Assembly: GCA_963555705.1 (NCBI GenBank)
Contig: OY743188.1
Location: 27,611,383 to 27,675,382, forward strand
Length of the DNA stretch: 64,000 nt
Source: Ligustrum vulgare
Taxonomy: Eukaryota > Streptophyta > Magnoliopsida > Lamiales > Oleaceae
Direction: 5' to 3'
The position numbers and the translations under genes are program-made. Below the pieces are notes generated by a model that was not told where the DNA came from, made no database searches, and worked only from the letters and a program-made list of their open reading frames with translations. The stretch's first letter is position 1. Every line of letters begins with the position of its first letter. Positions 12,802 to 23,239 of the stretch are shown here, piece after piece.

Positions 12802-13379
12802 ATGTATAACACTACGTCAGAGTTTTTTTTCTCACATTTTCATGTTAAAAAGTAGCATTTTCTTAGGTTTTTCCTCTTTATTATTCTTCTCGACTTAGAA
12901 ATTATTTGTGGACACTCTCAATCTAAATATTTTTCACAATTTTGTAAGATATGTACGCCAAAGTTTTTGTATTTTATAGAGTTTTTAATTGATTGATTAA
13001 TAATATTTTTCATCCTCTTTTTTGCTAGTTTTCTACTTTCTACGTTGTTCTTGGAGCTTGAAGCTGTTAGTTGACTAATAATATCTTTCTAAGTTGAAAA
13101 GTGAAAATTTTAAGCTATTGGTAAGTTACTTTTTATCTAATTATAATTTATTATTACTATTATGTTTTACGCCTTTTACAGTTAATTCCACTTACATTGA
13201 GCTTATAATACCTTTTGAAGATTAGTTTATTAAGCACAGACGTCCTAATTTATGATTGTTTGATGTATTATAAACTAATTTTTGAATTATGCCATTGTTG
13301 GACAATTTGACATTGATTAGTGAGTTACCAGTTGTGTTATTAATTTTTTTTCCTGCAACTGCCTTGTTATTTGTGCATA
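12802..13379. other. AT-rich stretch without a recognised feature
   Basis: The stretch lies between the LTR end at 12801 and the first sequence recognisable as CACTA leader. It may hold the left end of the outer CACTA element, but no CACTA terminus or subterminal repeats can be supported. There is no long open frame. Confidence 0.4.
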
Positions 13380-14129
13380 GATTTCGATGGAATCTCCGAA
13401 AATATTCTCAAGGTGTGGACTACGTTTAATGTAGTGCCAGTACTTAGGAGAATAGTGGGAAATGTTGCTAAAATTTATGCGTGACGTAGAAACACGACTT
13501 TTATTGACTTCCTCTCAGCACCATCGCCAAAGAGGCATGGCAAGAACCAAATGCTAAAGGTCGAAAAGCACTTCAAGGACAATGGCAATGTTCCGGTGCT
13601 AAAAGAGTTTGACTTGGACATGCACTAGCAGAAAAAGGCGGAAAAAAAGGGTTTAGGCGTCGGTTCTCGAAGAACCGACGCCTGAACCAGAAGTTTACGC
13701 GTCGGTTCTTGGTGAACCGACGCGTAAACCTTAGACTTTATGTGTCGGTTCACCAAGAACCGATGCGTAAAGTCGACCGGTTCGCCTTTACGCGTCGGTT
13801 CTTGGTGAACCGACGCGTAAAGTCTAAGGTTTACGCGTCGGTTCACCAAGAACCGACGCGTAAACTTCCGGTTCAGGCGTCGTTCTTCATGAACAGACGT
13901 CTGAACCGGGTTTAGGGGTCGGTTCTCGACGCCTAAACCCTTTAATAAATATTTCAAAAAATCACGCGATTTCATTCCCGATCGCGCATATCTCTCTCTC
14001 ACTCTCTCTCAACACTTCAACATCGCGAATTCATCACCACTGTGCCTCCACCAACACCACCAACACCGCGACACCACCACGAACCCGCCTCCATCTCGTA
14101 AGAACTTTACTCTTATATGTATGTGTGAT

Positions 14130-14293
14130 ATGTGTGTGTGCGTGTATGTATATATATATGTGTGTGTGTGTGCGTGTATGTGTATATATATATGTATGTA
14201 TATATAAGTAGATCTATATGTGTTTGTGTGTATATATATATGTGTGTATATGTGCGTATATGTGCATATATTTGTATGTATAAAAATGTGAAT

Positions 14294-14358
<65 letters not shown>
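14130..14358. repeat. TG/TA microsatellite
   Basis: The run starts as mixed TG and TA dinucleotides and ends as an almost pure AT tract (about 14297-14357). The open frames through it are artefacts. Confidence 0.9.
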
Positions 14359-14360
<2 letters not shown>

Positions 14361-15003
14361 ATAATTTTGGTATTGCAAATAGTTAATTGATATAATTTGA
14401 ATTATTGGAATTATATTGAAATTATGCATGGAATGTTAGGTTATGAAATCATACTTTGAGCATTTTAGGAATTAAGAATTGATTTTGGATTAATTTTGGA
14501 GTGGTTGATGATGTTGAAGTTTGATTTATTGTGTTTGAGTAGTGAATATGTGGAGGTTGAATATTTTTGTTGTATTGTGACATTTTGATTCCTCCTACAG
14601 GTTGGGTAAGTCCACCTTATAGGGGAGACTCTACCGAAATTACTGTAGGATTTTACAAATAAAAAATGAAGATAATAGTAATTATAGGTGATTTTCACTA
14701 TCATAGAATTAACCATACTAAATAAATAACTAAACAAAATAATTTAAGCGTGACTTAGATATCAAGCCGCTATTGAATACGTAAGTTATGATAATTTTCA
14801 TGAAATAATTGTGGAGTTGTGGTGAAATTGATTATGGAGTTGTGGTTTCACTTTGATGAATATATGTTGTGATTGTTGAGAAGTTGTGATAGATTCAATA
14901 GCAACGCGTCTATTTACAGGTTGGATAAGTTCAATTTATAGGGGAGACTCTGCCAAAGTTTTTATAGAAATCTTAGTTTTTGTATTTATTTATTTTGTAA
15001 CTG

Positions 15004-15450
15004 GTTCGAATAATTTAATTCAATTTTAGGGCTTTCAAACTATATTGGACACAAGGAGGCATTAGGACAAGAGCCAATACAACGTGGCTAAAAATAAAGG
15101 TATGAAAACACATATTTAAAATATATTACAAATCTTTGAATTATTTTCATATTCTATTTAGTGTGATTATTAATGTTAGTTTTCAATGTGAAAATTTCAG
15201 TGTCCTCAACAGCCCGGAGGTTCTGAGTGTGGCTACTATTTCATGAAAAATATCTATGAGATAGTCACTGAACACTTTCAGCGTCCGTCGTTGGAAAATG
15301 TATAAGTTATTGAACATGATAATTTTTAATTATGCTTTCATATTTTATTACAAAATAAGTGATAATTCATTTTGACTATTTGTAGGCATTTAAAGAGTAT
15401 TACTCAACGGAGTAAATTGCTGAAATTCAAAACTTATGGGCTAAATACTT
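15004..15450 (+). pseudogene. Ulp1-like (C48) cysteine protease C-terminal exons
   Basis: Three exon-like pieces with GT/AG edges can be read: about 15030-15099, 15201-15298 and 15387-15462. The middle one encodes CPQQPGGSECGYYFMKNIYE, which carries the Q-x5-C active-site signature of C48 (SUMO-protease-like) peptidases. Such domains are common passengers in plant CACTA and Mutator-like elements. The N-terminal domain with the catalytic His and Asp is absent and the last piece contains a stop, so this is a fragment. Origin from a host gene or from a larger CACTA parent cannot be told apart. Confidence 0.55.
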
Positions 15451-15632
15451 CGTCGATAGGTGTGTGTAAATCGACGTGTATTCAAACTTCTATTTACTCA
15501 ATTACATGTGACATTAACAATCTTGTAAATATAATTATTTCTCATTTATTTAACATTATTTTAATTATGTCGATTATATACATATTTGGTGATGTGCATG
15601 TGGAAAATGTTCAGTCCACGTTTAGGTGATTG

Positions 15633-15872
15633 CAGGTCATGACCTACAGTGATCTGGATCATTGCAGGTGACGTCCAGGTCATTGCAGGTGACATCTAGG
15701 TCATTGCAGGCCATGACCTGCAGTGACCTGGGTCATTGCAGGTGACGTCCAGGCCAATGCAGGTCATGGCCTGCAGTAGCCTGGGTCATTGCAGGCCATG
15801 ACCTGTAGTGACCTGGGTCATTGCAGGCGACGTCCAGGTCATTGCATGTCATGTTTAGGTCATTGTATTTTA
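15633..15872. repeat. Minisatellite of GCAGGTGACGTCCAGGTCATT-like units
   Basis: A compound tandem array is built on a ~21-bp unit (TCATTGCAGGTGACGTCCAG) alternating with a longer unit containing the palindrome GGTCATGACC. At least eight imperfect units are present. It lies just inside the right subterminal region of the inner CACTA. Confidence 0.8.
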
Positions 15873-17849
15873 CTCTATAGGCAAATGGATTTCGTGCCCA
15901 AAAAAAAAAAATTGAAAACGCGTCGGTTTTCCTAAAACCGACGCCTAAATTTTTTTTTTCAACTTTACGCGTCGGTTTATAAACAACCGACGCGTAAAGT
16001 CTTCACTTTACGCGTCTGCTTCATACGCGTCGCCTCAAAAACCGACGCCTATTCTCTTAAATAACCGACGTGAAAGACTGTTTCTGTACTAGTGATGGAG
16101 GGGACAATTCATACTCCTGGTCCAAATGAGCCATAATTCATTCGATTTTTGGGGACAACAGCTCGAAAATTCATCATCCTCAAGTACATGGGATGGAGCA
16201 AGGTCCTAAAGCATTTAAAGGTCACTTTCGCAAAGAGGTCGACGTATGAGATTTTAAATTGTTTTAAAAATTCACCGTATTTTAATTATGTCAATTTCAT
16301 CAAATGTTAATATCTAACTTTTTTTCCACAAAAATATTTCCATACCAAGGGTGATGTTCCACCAGAGAAACTCCATTGGGTTATGAGGGCGTTGACAAGA
16401 GCTTTACAAGGAATACTAGGGCAAGGTCCACAAACATTACAAGATACATGGGCACATAAAACCCTTTGATGACATTGACATGGTTGAGTGGCGTAACTGT
16501 GCGGAGTTTTCCGAGAGTGCATCCTTCAAGGTAAAATTAATTATTTATTAATTTATAATTATTTTCAAATTAATTTATAATTATTTTGTGTTTTTCATGT
16601 TGTGTCGCAGAGCAACATGGCCAACGGAGCTAGGATTCTGTATTCTAGCTTACAGGGGTCCAAGAGCATTGTGGCAATGCGCCTCGCCAAAGTAAGAACT
16701 TAATTTTATAAACGATTTTTTTTTTTTTAAATTTAATTTATGTTATTATTTACTAACTATCAAATATTTTTTTAATAAAAAAATCCCGAGACACAGGGTG
16801 GGTTCCATTTTGGATATGTGGAGTCACTCACACTCGACATTCAGACCATGGTGAAGTTTGGTTCAGCGAGCAGGCCGAGTGCCAATATGTAAGTATTATT
16901 TAAAATTTTAAAATGTTTTGAATTGGATGCAATTTAAATTCTCTTTTTTTACCTAATCAATTTATATTTTGAATATTCTTGACGACATGCTCCTCGCGAG
17001 GGGGACGTAGACACAGCATGCCATCTCCTCGGGGGCACAATTTGACGAGCACAATGTCATTCGAGAAGTGCTCATTGAGAGGCGGGGCCACGTTATGGAG
17101 TTGGCTGGATAGTCTCGGGCTCATCAAATTCAAGCATGCTACAGGAGAGTTAGCGCATGTCGCTGAGCTTGAGCAGAAAATGGAGACCCAAGCAGCTGAG
17201 TTGGCCAAGACCACATCCTAGCTTGCTCGAGATACCACATTGTTGGCGTAGATATTTTCAAGAAAAATACTAGGGTCATATCTGACACCAACAAGTGGTG
17301 TCGGACCCTCGACTCAGGCAGACGGAGACAATGATGACGATGACAACGACGACAACAACTTGGAATATTTTGAGAATCGCGATGACGACGATGACTTAGA
17401 ATCATAGGAATTTTCTTTTTTATAATTTTGTATAGAAACAAATTTCGTACATAATTTTGATGTTTAATAGACTTTTTATTATTTCGCTAATTATTATTTT
17501 TCCATTTGTTAGTAATTAACAATTTTTCAATATTAATATGCAAAGATAAAATAGTGATTAAATAATATAATTTATTATTTAATTATCATTGCCATGAGGT
17601 CTTCATCTCTGTATGTGTCAAGGTATTAAAGACGACAATGTTGTCTCTGTAGGTGCCAATGTATTAGAGACACCTTTGTTATCTCTATAGCTTCCCTCAC
17701 AATAGAGACGACAATTATCGTCTCTAATTGGTATCAGTTACGGCCCTAATCCGACAACAAATAGAGTTGTCTTAAATATGAAATAGCAATGTCATTTCGG
17801 ATTTCAAAGACCACTTTTATCATCTCCGTTGAAAGATATTCTTGTCGTG

Positions 17850-18440
17850 CGAGATTTAATTTAATTTCTACCAAACAAGGGCAAAGTAACATCAGGCTCT
17901 AATTATTGTTCAAAAATTAAATTTTAAGCAGTCAAGTCTTATTATAAAAATTGAATATATTACATACAAATTAGATATCCTAAATAACCAATGTTTAGAA
18001 AATTGGACCGGATCGGCCGGTTCAACCAAGAAAACCGGTCCGGTTAACCTCAAAAACCAGTCGGAAAACCGTTCGGTTCAACCGGGAAAATCGGGAATCG
18101 ACCGGGTTTTAAAACAAGGTTTTCAATTTATTTATTTATTTACTTTTTTTGTTGTTGTTTTGCCCTTTTCTAATTGTTTTAAGCTATTTTTATGTATAAT
18201 TTTATCTTCTAAATGAGTAAATATTGATTTATTTGTAAAATAACATGTTTTTTAGAATTTTTTGTGATTTTTGGAATAATTTTTTATGTTTTAATTGAAA
18301 TAAGTTAGACCCCGGTTCGATCCGGTCGGACCTTTTAACCCTTGACCCGTTGTCTTTTTCGGTTCGAATCGATTTCTGATTTTCTGAAGACAGTAAATAA
18401 CATAGTTCCCATAACGCCACACACTATCTACCTTTGTCTT
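17850..18440. other. Dispersed-repeat-like upstream region of the GH18 gene
   Basis: Two blocks rich in CCGGTTCAACC/ACCGGTCCGG motifs (about 18003-18115 and 18308-18375) flank an AT-rich core. Such sequences are dispersed in many plant genomes. No TIR or TSD could be fixed and there is no coding potential. Confidence 0.4.
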
Positions 18441-18465
18441 GAGCATTTTTGGTTGAAGATGATCA

Positions 18466-18477
18466 GTATATATATAA
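18466..18477 (+). promoter_or_regulatory. TATA box of the GH18 gene
   Basis: The string GTATATATATAAC lies about 45-55 bp before the ATG at 18522. This implies a short 5' UTR if transcription starts ~30 bp downstream. No closer alternative is visible. Confidence 0.55.
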
Positions 18478-18521
18478 CACTACCCAATTAACTTAATTGT
18501 AAATTATCATCTCTACCCACA

Positions 18522-19505
18522 ATGGAATTCTCCAGGCTTTTCATCCCTCTAATTTTCATTCTACAAACCCTAATACTAGTCTCATCTGCTTCTGGAAACT
18601 CCAACCTGTTTCGAGAATACATAGGAGCAGAATTCAAGAATGTCAAGTTTTTGGATCTTCCCATAGACAAAAATGTAGAATTCCATTTCATTCTCTCTTT
18701 CGCCATCGATTACACCACTTCATCTTCAGCTTTTCCCACTAACGGAAAATTCAACATTTTCTGGGACGCTGTTAATCTCTCCCCTTCCCAAGTTGCAGCC
18801 ATTAAGTCGAAGAATTCCAATGTAAAAGTTGCATTGAGTTTAGGAGGAGATAGTGTTCGAGGTGGAAATGCATATTTCAATACTTCATCTGTAGATTCAT
18901 GGCTTTCCAATGCTGTTTCCTCACTCACAGACATAATCAAGGTATATATTAATGAGCCTTAAATCTTTATTTGTTGGTAATTGTTTTTATGTTTAACTGA
19001 CTAGAAATTTTACCAGGAATTTAATTTAGACGGCATTGACATCGACTACGAGCACTTTCAAACAGACCCCGACACTTTTGCTCAATGCATCGGACGGCTC
19101 ATATCCACCCTCAAGAAAAACGGTGTAATATCTTTTGCATCCATTGCTCCATTCGACGATGATCAAGTTCAAAGCCATTACATGGCTCTCTGGAAAAGCT
19201 ATGGAGATATGATAGATTATGTGAATTTCCAGTTCTATGCATATGATCAAGGGACTACTGTGTCCCAATTCTTAAATTATTTTGAAACACAGAGATCAAA
19301 TTATAAAGGAGGGAAAATTTTGCCAAGTTTCACAAGTGATGGGAAAGGTGGATTATCTCCAGAAAATGGATTTTTTACTGCATGTAGTAAGCTGAAAAGT
19401 GAGGGAAATCTTCATGGGATATTTGTTTGGTGTGCTGATGATTCAAAGGAATTCGGTTTCAAATATGAGAAGCAGTCACAATCTCTACTTGCAATTTCAC
19501 ACTAG
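18522..19505 (+). CDS. GH18 chitinase 2-like / narbonin-like protein, 2 exons
   Basis: The model is join(18522..18941, 19017..19505), 302 residues. The intron has GT/AG ends, 75 bp and phase 0. Residues 1-24 look like a secretory signal peptide, so the product is probably extracellular or vacuolar. The rest fits a single GH18 TIM barrel of the plant chitinase 2/narbonin-like group. SLGG at 106-109 is the beta-3 motif. DGIDIDYE at 145-152 is the complete DxxDxDxE catalytic motif, with E152 the expected proton donor. Narbonin proper lacks chitinase activity, so an intact motif favours, but does not prove, hydrolysis of chitin-type oligosaccharides. The start is chosen because it gives the signal peptide and follows the TATA box at a normal distance. 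Length is normal and no defect is seen. It is the only intact host gene in the window, flanked by transposons on both sides. Confidence 0.88.
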
Positions 19506-19572
19506 TATTTTATAATTATTCTAATTATGGTTGTCGCCTGTCGGTGTAAATGTTTTCAGCATCTTCTGTCAT

Positions 19573-19600
19573 AATAAATATATTTAGTACTCTAAATAAA
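19573..19600 (+). terminator. Polyadenylation signals of the GH18 gene
   Basis: Two AATAAA hexamers (19573-19578 and 19595-19600) lie 68-95 bp after the stop codon. Confidence 0.55.
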
Positions 19601-19871
19601 AGTATCTTATTTTTAACTTTGATAAGTTATAGCTAGATTAATTTTTATGCCTACTCAAATATCTTCATAAACACAATTCCTGCTTCGATTAAAATATATG
19701 TATAAAATTTTATCTTGCTCATTTGCAAAGCCCAAAGAGCCAATTGTTTGAGCTAGCTTGGCCGCCCTAGCACCCGGCCGAAGTGCAATGCAACGATAGC
19801 CAAGTGCATTGCCAAAGATCGACCTTGTTCATTGCTTTAAAAAGCATGAACAATATTCCATTAAGGGTAAG

Positions 19872-20764
19872 TGATGAGAATCATGGCGGGTTTGAAGGAA
19901 AGAACTACAAATCAAGCCAAACAAAGCTTCCAGCATGTTCGAAGAGCTTCACAGATCAAGCATTGCGAGAGTGAACAAGGTTCGAGGCTAAACCAAGTGA
20001 GCAAGCCAAGAGACAAGCCGAGAATCGAGTTGGAAACCAAGAAAATCAAAAATTATGCAGAAGCAAAGTTACGGCCGTAACCAAATATTCTCATGACCGT
20101 AAGTCACTCTCGGATCAAAATGAAGAATTTCAGGTTTTCAAAGTTACGGTCGTAAGTTTATGGTCACGGCCGTAATCCTTAAGCAGAAGCACAGTTACGG
20201 CCGTAAATGATGCTGTCACGGCCGTAATTCCAAATTAATGCAAATCATGCAGATTTTTATTTCCTTAATTATAGGATTAGATTTACTTTATTTTTATTAT
20301 TGTTTCCAATTAAATTAGGAGTCTATTTTGATAGATTTTATCTATTTCCTAATTAGATTATATTTTATTTAGTTTCCTAAGTAGAATAGGATCTTTATTC
20401 TGGTTGCCTATATAAAGGCGTCTTCATTGTAATACAAAAGGGGAATTTGATTATTGAATGAAATATATTGAGTGTTTTCACTCTCTAAAGGTGAGGATTC
20501 CCTTTAATTCGAACTTATCAAATATTGTGAGATATTTGTGGCGTTCATCAAACTGAACTTTTCAAGGATCTGGACATTTCTTGTGGCGTTCAAACCATTA
20601 CGGTTCTTGTTTCCGCATCGTAACGGGTCTCGGGTTTAATATGCCCCTGGTTCTTGCGTCGTGAGGCTCAGGTCGTAGTGTTACCGTCCGTTCCAACCTG
20701 AATTCGGAACTTTCCCGACGTTAATTCCTCGTGTTCGTCGTGACCCCCTCTCGGGATCACATCA
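19872..20764 (+). repeat. Solo LTR (family with TTACGGCCGTAA arrays)
   Basis: The 893-bp LTR starts TGATGAGAATC and ends GGGATCACATCA. It is flanked by a perfect 5-bp TSD, GTAAG (19867-19871 and 20765-20769). No internal region is present, so it is a solo LTR. It shares layout and motifs with the LTRs at 44595-45536 and in 46241-50409: the 12-bp palindrome array (20069-20228), a TATATAAAGGCG promoter-like string at 20410, and the repeated 'caaatattgtgagatatttgtggcgtt' region near 20517-20545. Confidence 0.9.
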
Positions 20765-21663
20765 GTAAGAGATGATGATAAAATATATGAACAAAATTTC
20801 ATCTAGCAAAAGTCTATTCTGATTAAAGATGAAGCATATTTTAATTTCAAGAAGCTTACACACTAGTTTTTGGGTAAAAAGAAAACCAACACCAATTCCA
20901 TCAAGGGTTGGAGACGCCAATAAAACGACAAATAATTAAACATTATTCTTGATGTACATAAAGTCCCTTGTATAAAAAAAATTGTTATACTCGTCTGTTA
21001 GAAAATTTAATACAAAAAATGAAGTCATGTCAAAACACAAAATTAAGACCACTTCTTCGAGTAATACCAAAAAGAGATTATTAATACAGTAGAATGATTC
21101 CAATTTAGAAAAGTATAGGCAAAAAATAAAACAAAAATGATATCATCTTTTGGAATTCAGAATTTATTATACGTTTCGCTTGAAAAAGTCACAAACTGTC
21201 AAAAATGTCTCATTCATGAGCCAACTTTCCATGACCAATAATTGATATTGGTCCATATAATTCCATTGACTGGCATACCCACAAAGACTTCAGAGTCTTC
21301 CCCTAACTTTGAGTCGTTAATTATAGTTACATAATTTTATTTTTTATTTTAACAAAAAATGTATATTTTATCTTTATATATCTCAATTCTCCATGGATGG
21401 AATTTAATACTCCTCACATATGCCTACAGCCATCAGCCTTGATGAAAAAGTAACACCAAAACAAGTAGTACCCACAAAAATCATGTCCTCCGTCTAAGGC
21501 AGAACTATATTGAGAGGCCTTAATTATAAATTGTTTTCCTTTTTGTGTGTGTGTAAACGTAGCAAAACTTTAATATTTAAATAAATAATACATGTCATTA
21601 AAAAATGACTTTATATAATCCTAAAGATGTAATTACAAATTAAAATATCTCACAACTGAGAGA
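20765..21663. other. Unclassified AT-rich intergenic DNA
   Basis: No gene, transposon end or structured repeat is recognised. A short poly-purine/TG-rich stretch lies near 21540-21555. Confidence 0.4.
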
Positions 21664-22378
21664 TCATTTTAACATAACATTTAACCTTCTCTCATTTTGA
21701 GATTCAAAATTAGTAATCAAACTACCCAAACAAGTTGTTTCAACATATTTTTTTCGATAAAAATCATAACTAATCAATTTAATCTCTCTTGTGACATGGT
21801 TGATAAAAGATAACATAATTAGCTTCAACTTCGAAAATCTTTTTTGCAGCTGAGCCAACTGTGACATGAATAGTCAATAATACTCTATAAGCAACCCGGC
21901 ATTTCGAAAACAACAATCCATTCTCATAATGTAATTTAACACGTCAATTGCTCAGTTTTCGTAGGTATAGCTTCCCTGAGAACTTTTAACTCACAAAATA
22001 ATTCTATCCTATCAATGTCAGAAATCATGTTACGCTTCAAATCATTGTCAAGGTTAATGCAAGAACACCTCAACCTATCATCATCAATAGATTTAAGCTT
22101 TCTCAAATCAAACAAAAATCCAAAAATGTCATCATATTTTTGAAATTGTTTGAATCTATTTTGAAGTAATGAAAGAGCTTCATCGACTATGCATGTGAAA
22201 TAATTTATCTTGAAAAATTCTTCAACTGCTTGTGTTATCTCTTCAAAAACAACTCGTTTTTTCACGAAACAGTAGATGAATTTCTAATTCACTTGCAATC
22301 TCTTTAACACCAATCATCCCCGACTCAAATCCAATTTCTATATAGTTTTTGAAAAAATAAATGAGTCCTTTTAAATGG
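21664..22378 (-). pseudogene. hAT-family transposase pseudogene (ZMYM1-like, C-terminal part)
   Basis: On the minus strand, 22378 to about 22240 encodes a stretch of the form FFKNYIEIGFESGM...EIASELEI. 22265-21936 gives an open frame with VDEALSLLQNRFKQF and FGFLFDLRKLKSIDDD. After a frame break near 21880, 21867-21664 gives RFSKLKLI followed by a degraded tail. These match in order the C-terminal half of plant TTF-type/ZMYM1-like proteins, which are domesticated or decayed hAT transposases ending in a dimerisation domain. The N-terminal part is missing. The 5' edge is the insertion site of the Ty3 element at 22379. Confidence 0.65.
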
Positions 22379-23221
22379 TGATGCGAACCCCTTTGGTGTT
22401 TGAACCAAAAGTTCTTACAACTATTTTGTATCAACCCAAGAAAGTTATAATGGTAAGAAAAGTTTGATGAGTCTTGACCCAAGTTTATTATAACCAAAAT
22501 TCTAAGGAAAATAACACTAGCCCAATGGAGATAATGAAACAAATTCCAAGATGTTTGTGGAATCAACAACTACACAAGAACAATATTCCCAAATAGAATT
22601 TGAAGAAATTCCAAGAAAAGTTACAAGATAAGAAATAATTTTTACCTCTCAAATGCTTCAAAGAGTCTTTAATGTCCACGCTATCAAGTTCCCCTGGGAT
22701 TTGAAGAGAGAAATGTATTTATAGTACAAAATATTGGGAAAAAAGAAAATAAATAAAAAACCCAAAAGTAAGTTCAAATCTCAGAAAATCTGGCTTCCGC
22801 ACAACCGTGCAATCACTTGGGGGAAATCCACGCGATCGCGTGGATATCTCAAAAACCTTCCACCTCTCTTACGCTCGAGATCGCATGCGCGTTCTGATCC
22901 GTGATCGTGCAGGCTTCCCATTTTATTCTCTCTTGATTTTTGATCCCAACTTGTTTCTTGGCTCCTCCTTCGACTTAGTTAGTTTGTTTTAGCCTTGATC
23001 CTAGAACCTCCTTGGCGCTAACCTCCTTAGTGCCTCTTATTTATGCGGCCTCAATGCACGTGATGTTGAAAGTGACGATGTCTTCCATTTGGGCTCGGCT
23101 CCATATTTTGTGAACGAGTCCCACCATTAATTCTTTAACTTCCTTTGCTTTGGATCTCGTCATGTGTTCAACCTACACGCTTATCGAGGGTTGACTTATT
23201 TGACTCCTTTGATTCTCATCA
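22379..23221 (-). repeat. 3' LTR of the Ty3 element (843 bp)
   Basis: TGATGCGAACCCC to GATTCTCATCA. It keeps the presumed core promoter: the minus strand reads ACTATAAATAC at about 22716-22726, a good plant TATA box. Confidence 0.9.
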
Positions 23222-23234
23222 TCCCCTCCCTCTT
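23222..23234 (-). other. Polypurine tract of the Ty3 element
   Basis: The minus strand reads AAGAGGGAGGGGA immediately before the 3' LTR. It primes plus-strand DNA synthesis. Confidence 0.85.
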
Positions 23235-23239
23235 GAAAA

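Larger units (their letters stand above)
13623..16094. mobile_element. Inner non-autonomous CACTA element
   Basis: The ends are CACTAGCAGAAA (left) and, reverse-complemented, CACTAGTACAGAAA (right). A 3-bp TSD, ATG, flanks the element (13620-13622 and 16095-16097). Both sides carry subterminal inverted motifs of the form ACGCGTCGGTT...AACCGACGCGT (13650-13945 and 15915-16075). The interior has no transposase. It holds an AT microsatellite, two Tekay-LTR-like phrases (14590-14650 and 14917-14970), Ulp1-protease-like exons and a GCAGGTCATGACCT minisatellite. It sits inside a TnpA exon of the outer CACTA. Confidence 0.8.
13510..17406 (+). pseudogene. TnpA-like transposase pseudogene (Ptta/En-Spm family)
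   Basis: Exon fragments align in order with the TnpA of the CACTA at 60115-61660. The first runs 13510-13622 and continues at 16098 after the inserted element. Later pieces lie at about 16340-16530, at 16612-16691 ending before a GTAAG donor, and at 16979-17230. The last piece holds the conserved FDEHNVIREVLIERRGHV stretch that parallels VDEHLIVKEALGERRGF in the other copy. An acidic Asp-rich tail is read near 17325-17400. TnpA binds subterminal repeats in En/Spm elements. Stops and frame breaks make this copy non-functional. Confidence 0.6.
13380..17849 (+). mobile_element. Outer CACTA (En/Spm) element, TnpA-only and decayed
   Basis: The leader at about 13390-13490 is homologous to the leader of the full CACTA at 55435-55535: both hold 'gtgtggacta..tt.aat..ta' and 'acttaggagaat'. 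TnpA exons follow directly, so TnpD is absent. The right side carries subterminal repeats of the AGAGACGACAATTATCGTCTCT type (17600-17760). It ends in a TIR whose complement is CACGACAAGAA (17839-17849), a variant of the CACTACAAGAA terminus. The left terminus was not found. The younger CACTA at 13623-16094 interrupts it. Confidence 0.65.

Noticed and set aside
12810..12822. CACTACGTCAGAG as the left terminus of the outer CACTA
   Set aside because: It starts CACTA but does not match the right TIR beyond that, no 3-bp TSD pairs with 17850-17852, and no subterminal repeats follow.
13650..13945. Open frames of 125 and 68 codons across the GTCGGTTC repeats
   Set aside because: They are translations of inverted subterminal repeats of the inner CACTA, open on both strands by symmetry.
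14132..14429. Tyr/Ile/Cys-rich open frames
   Set aside because: They are produced by the TG/TA microsatellite.
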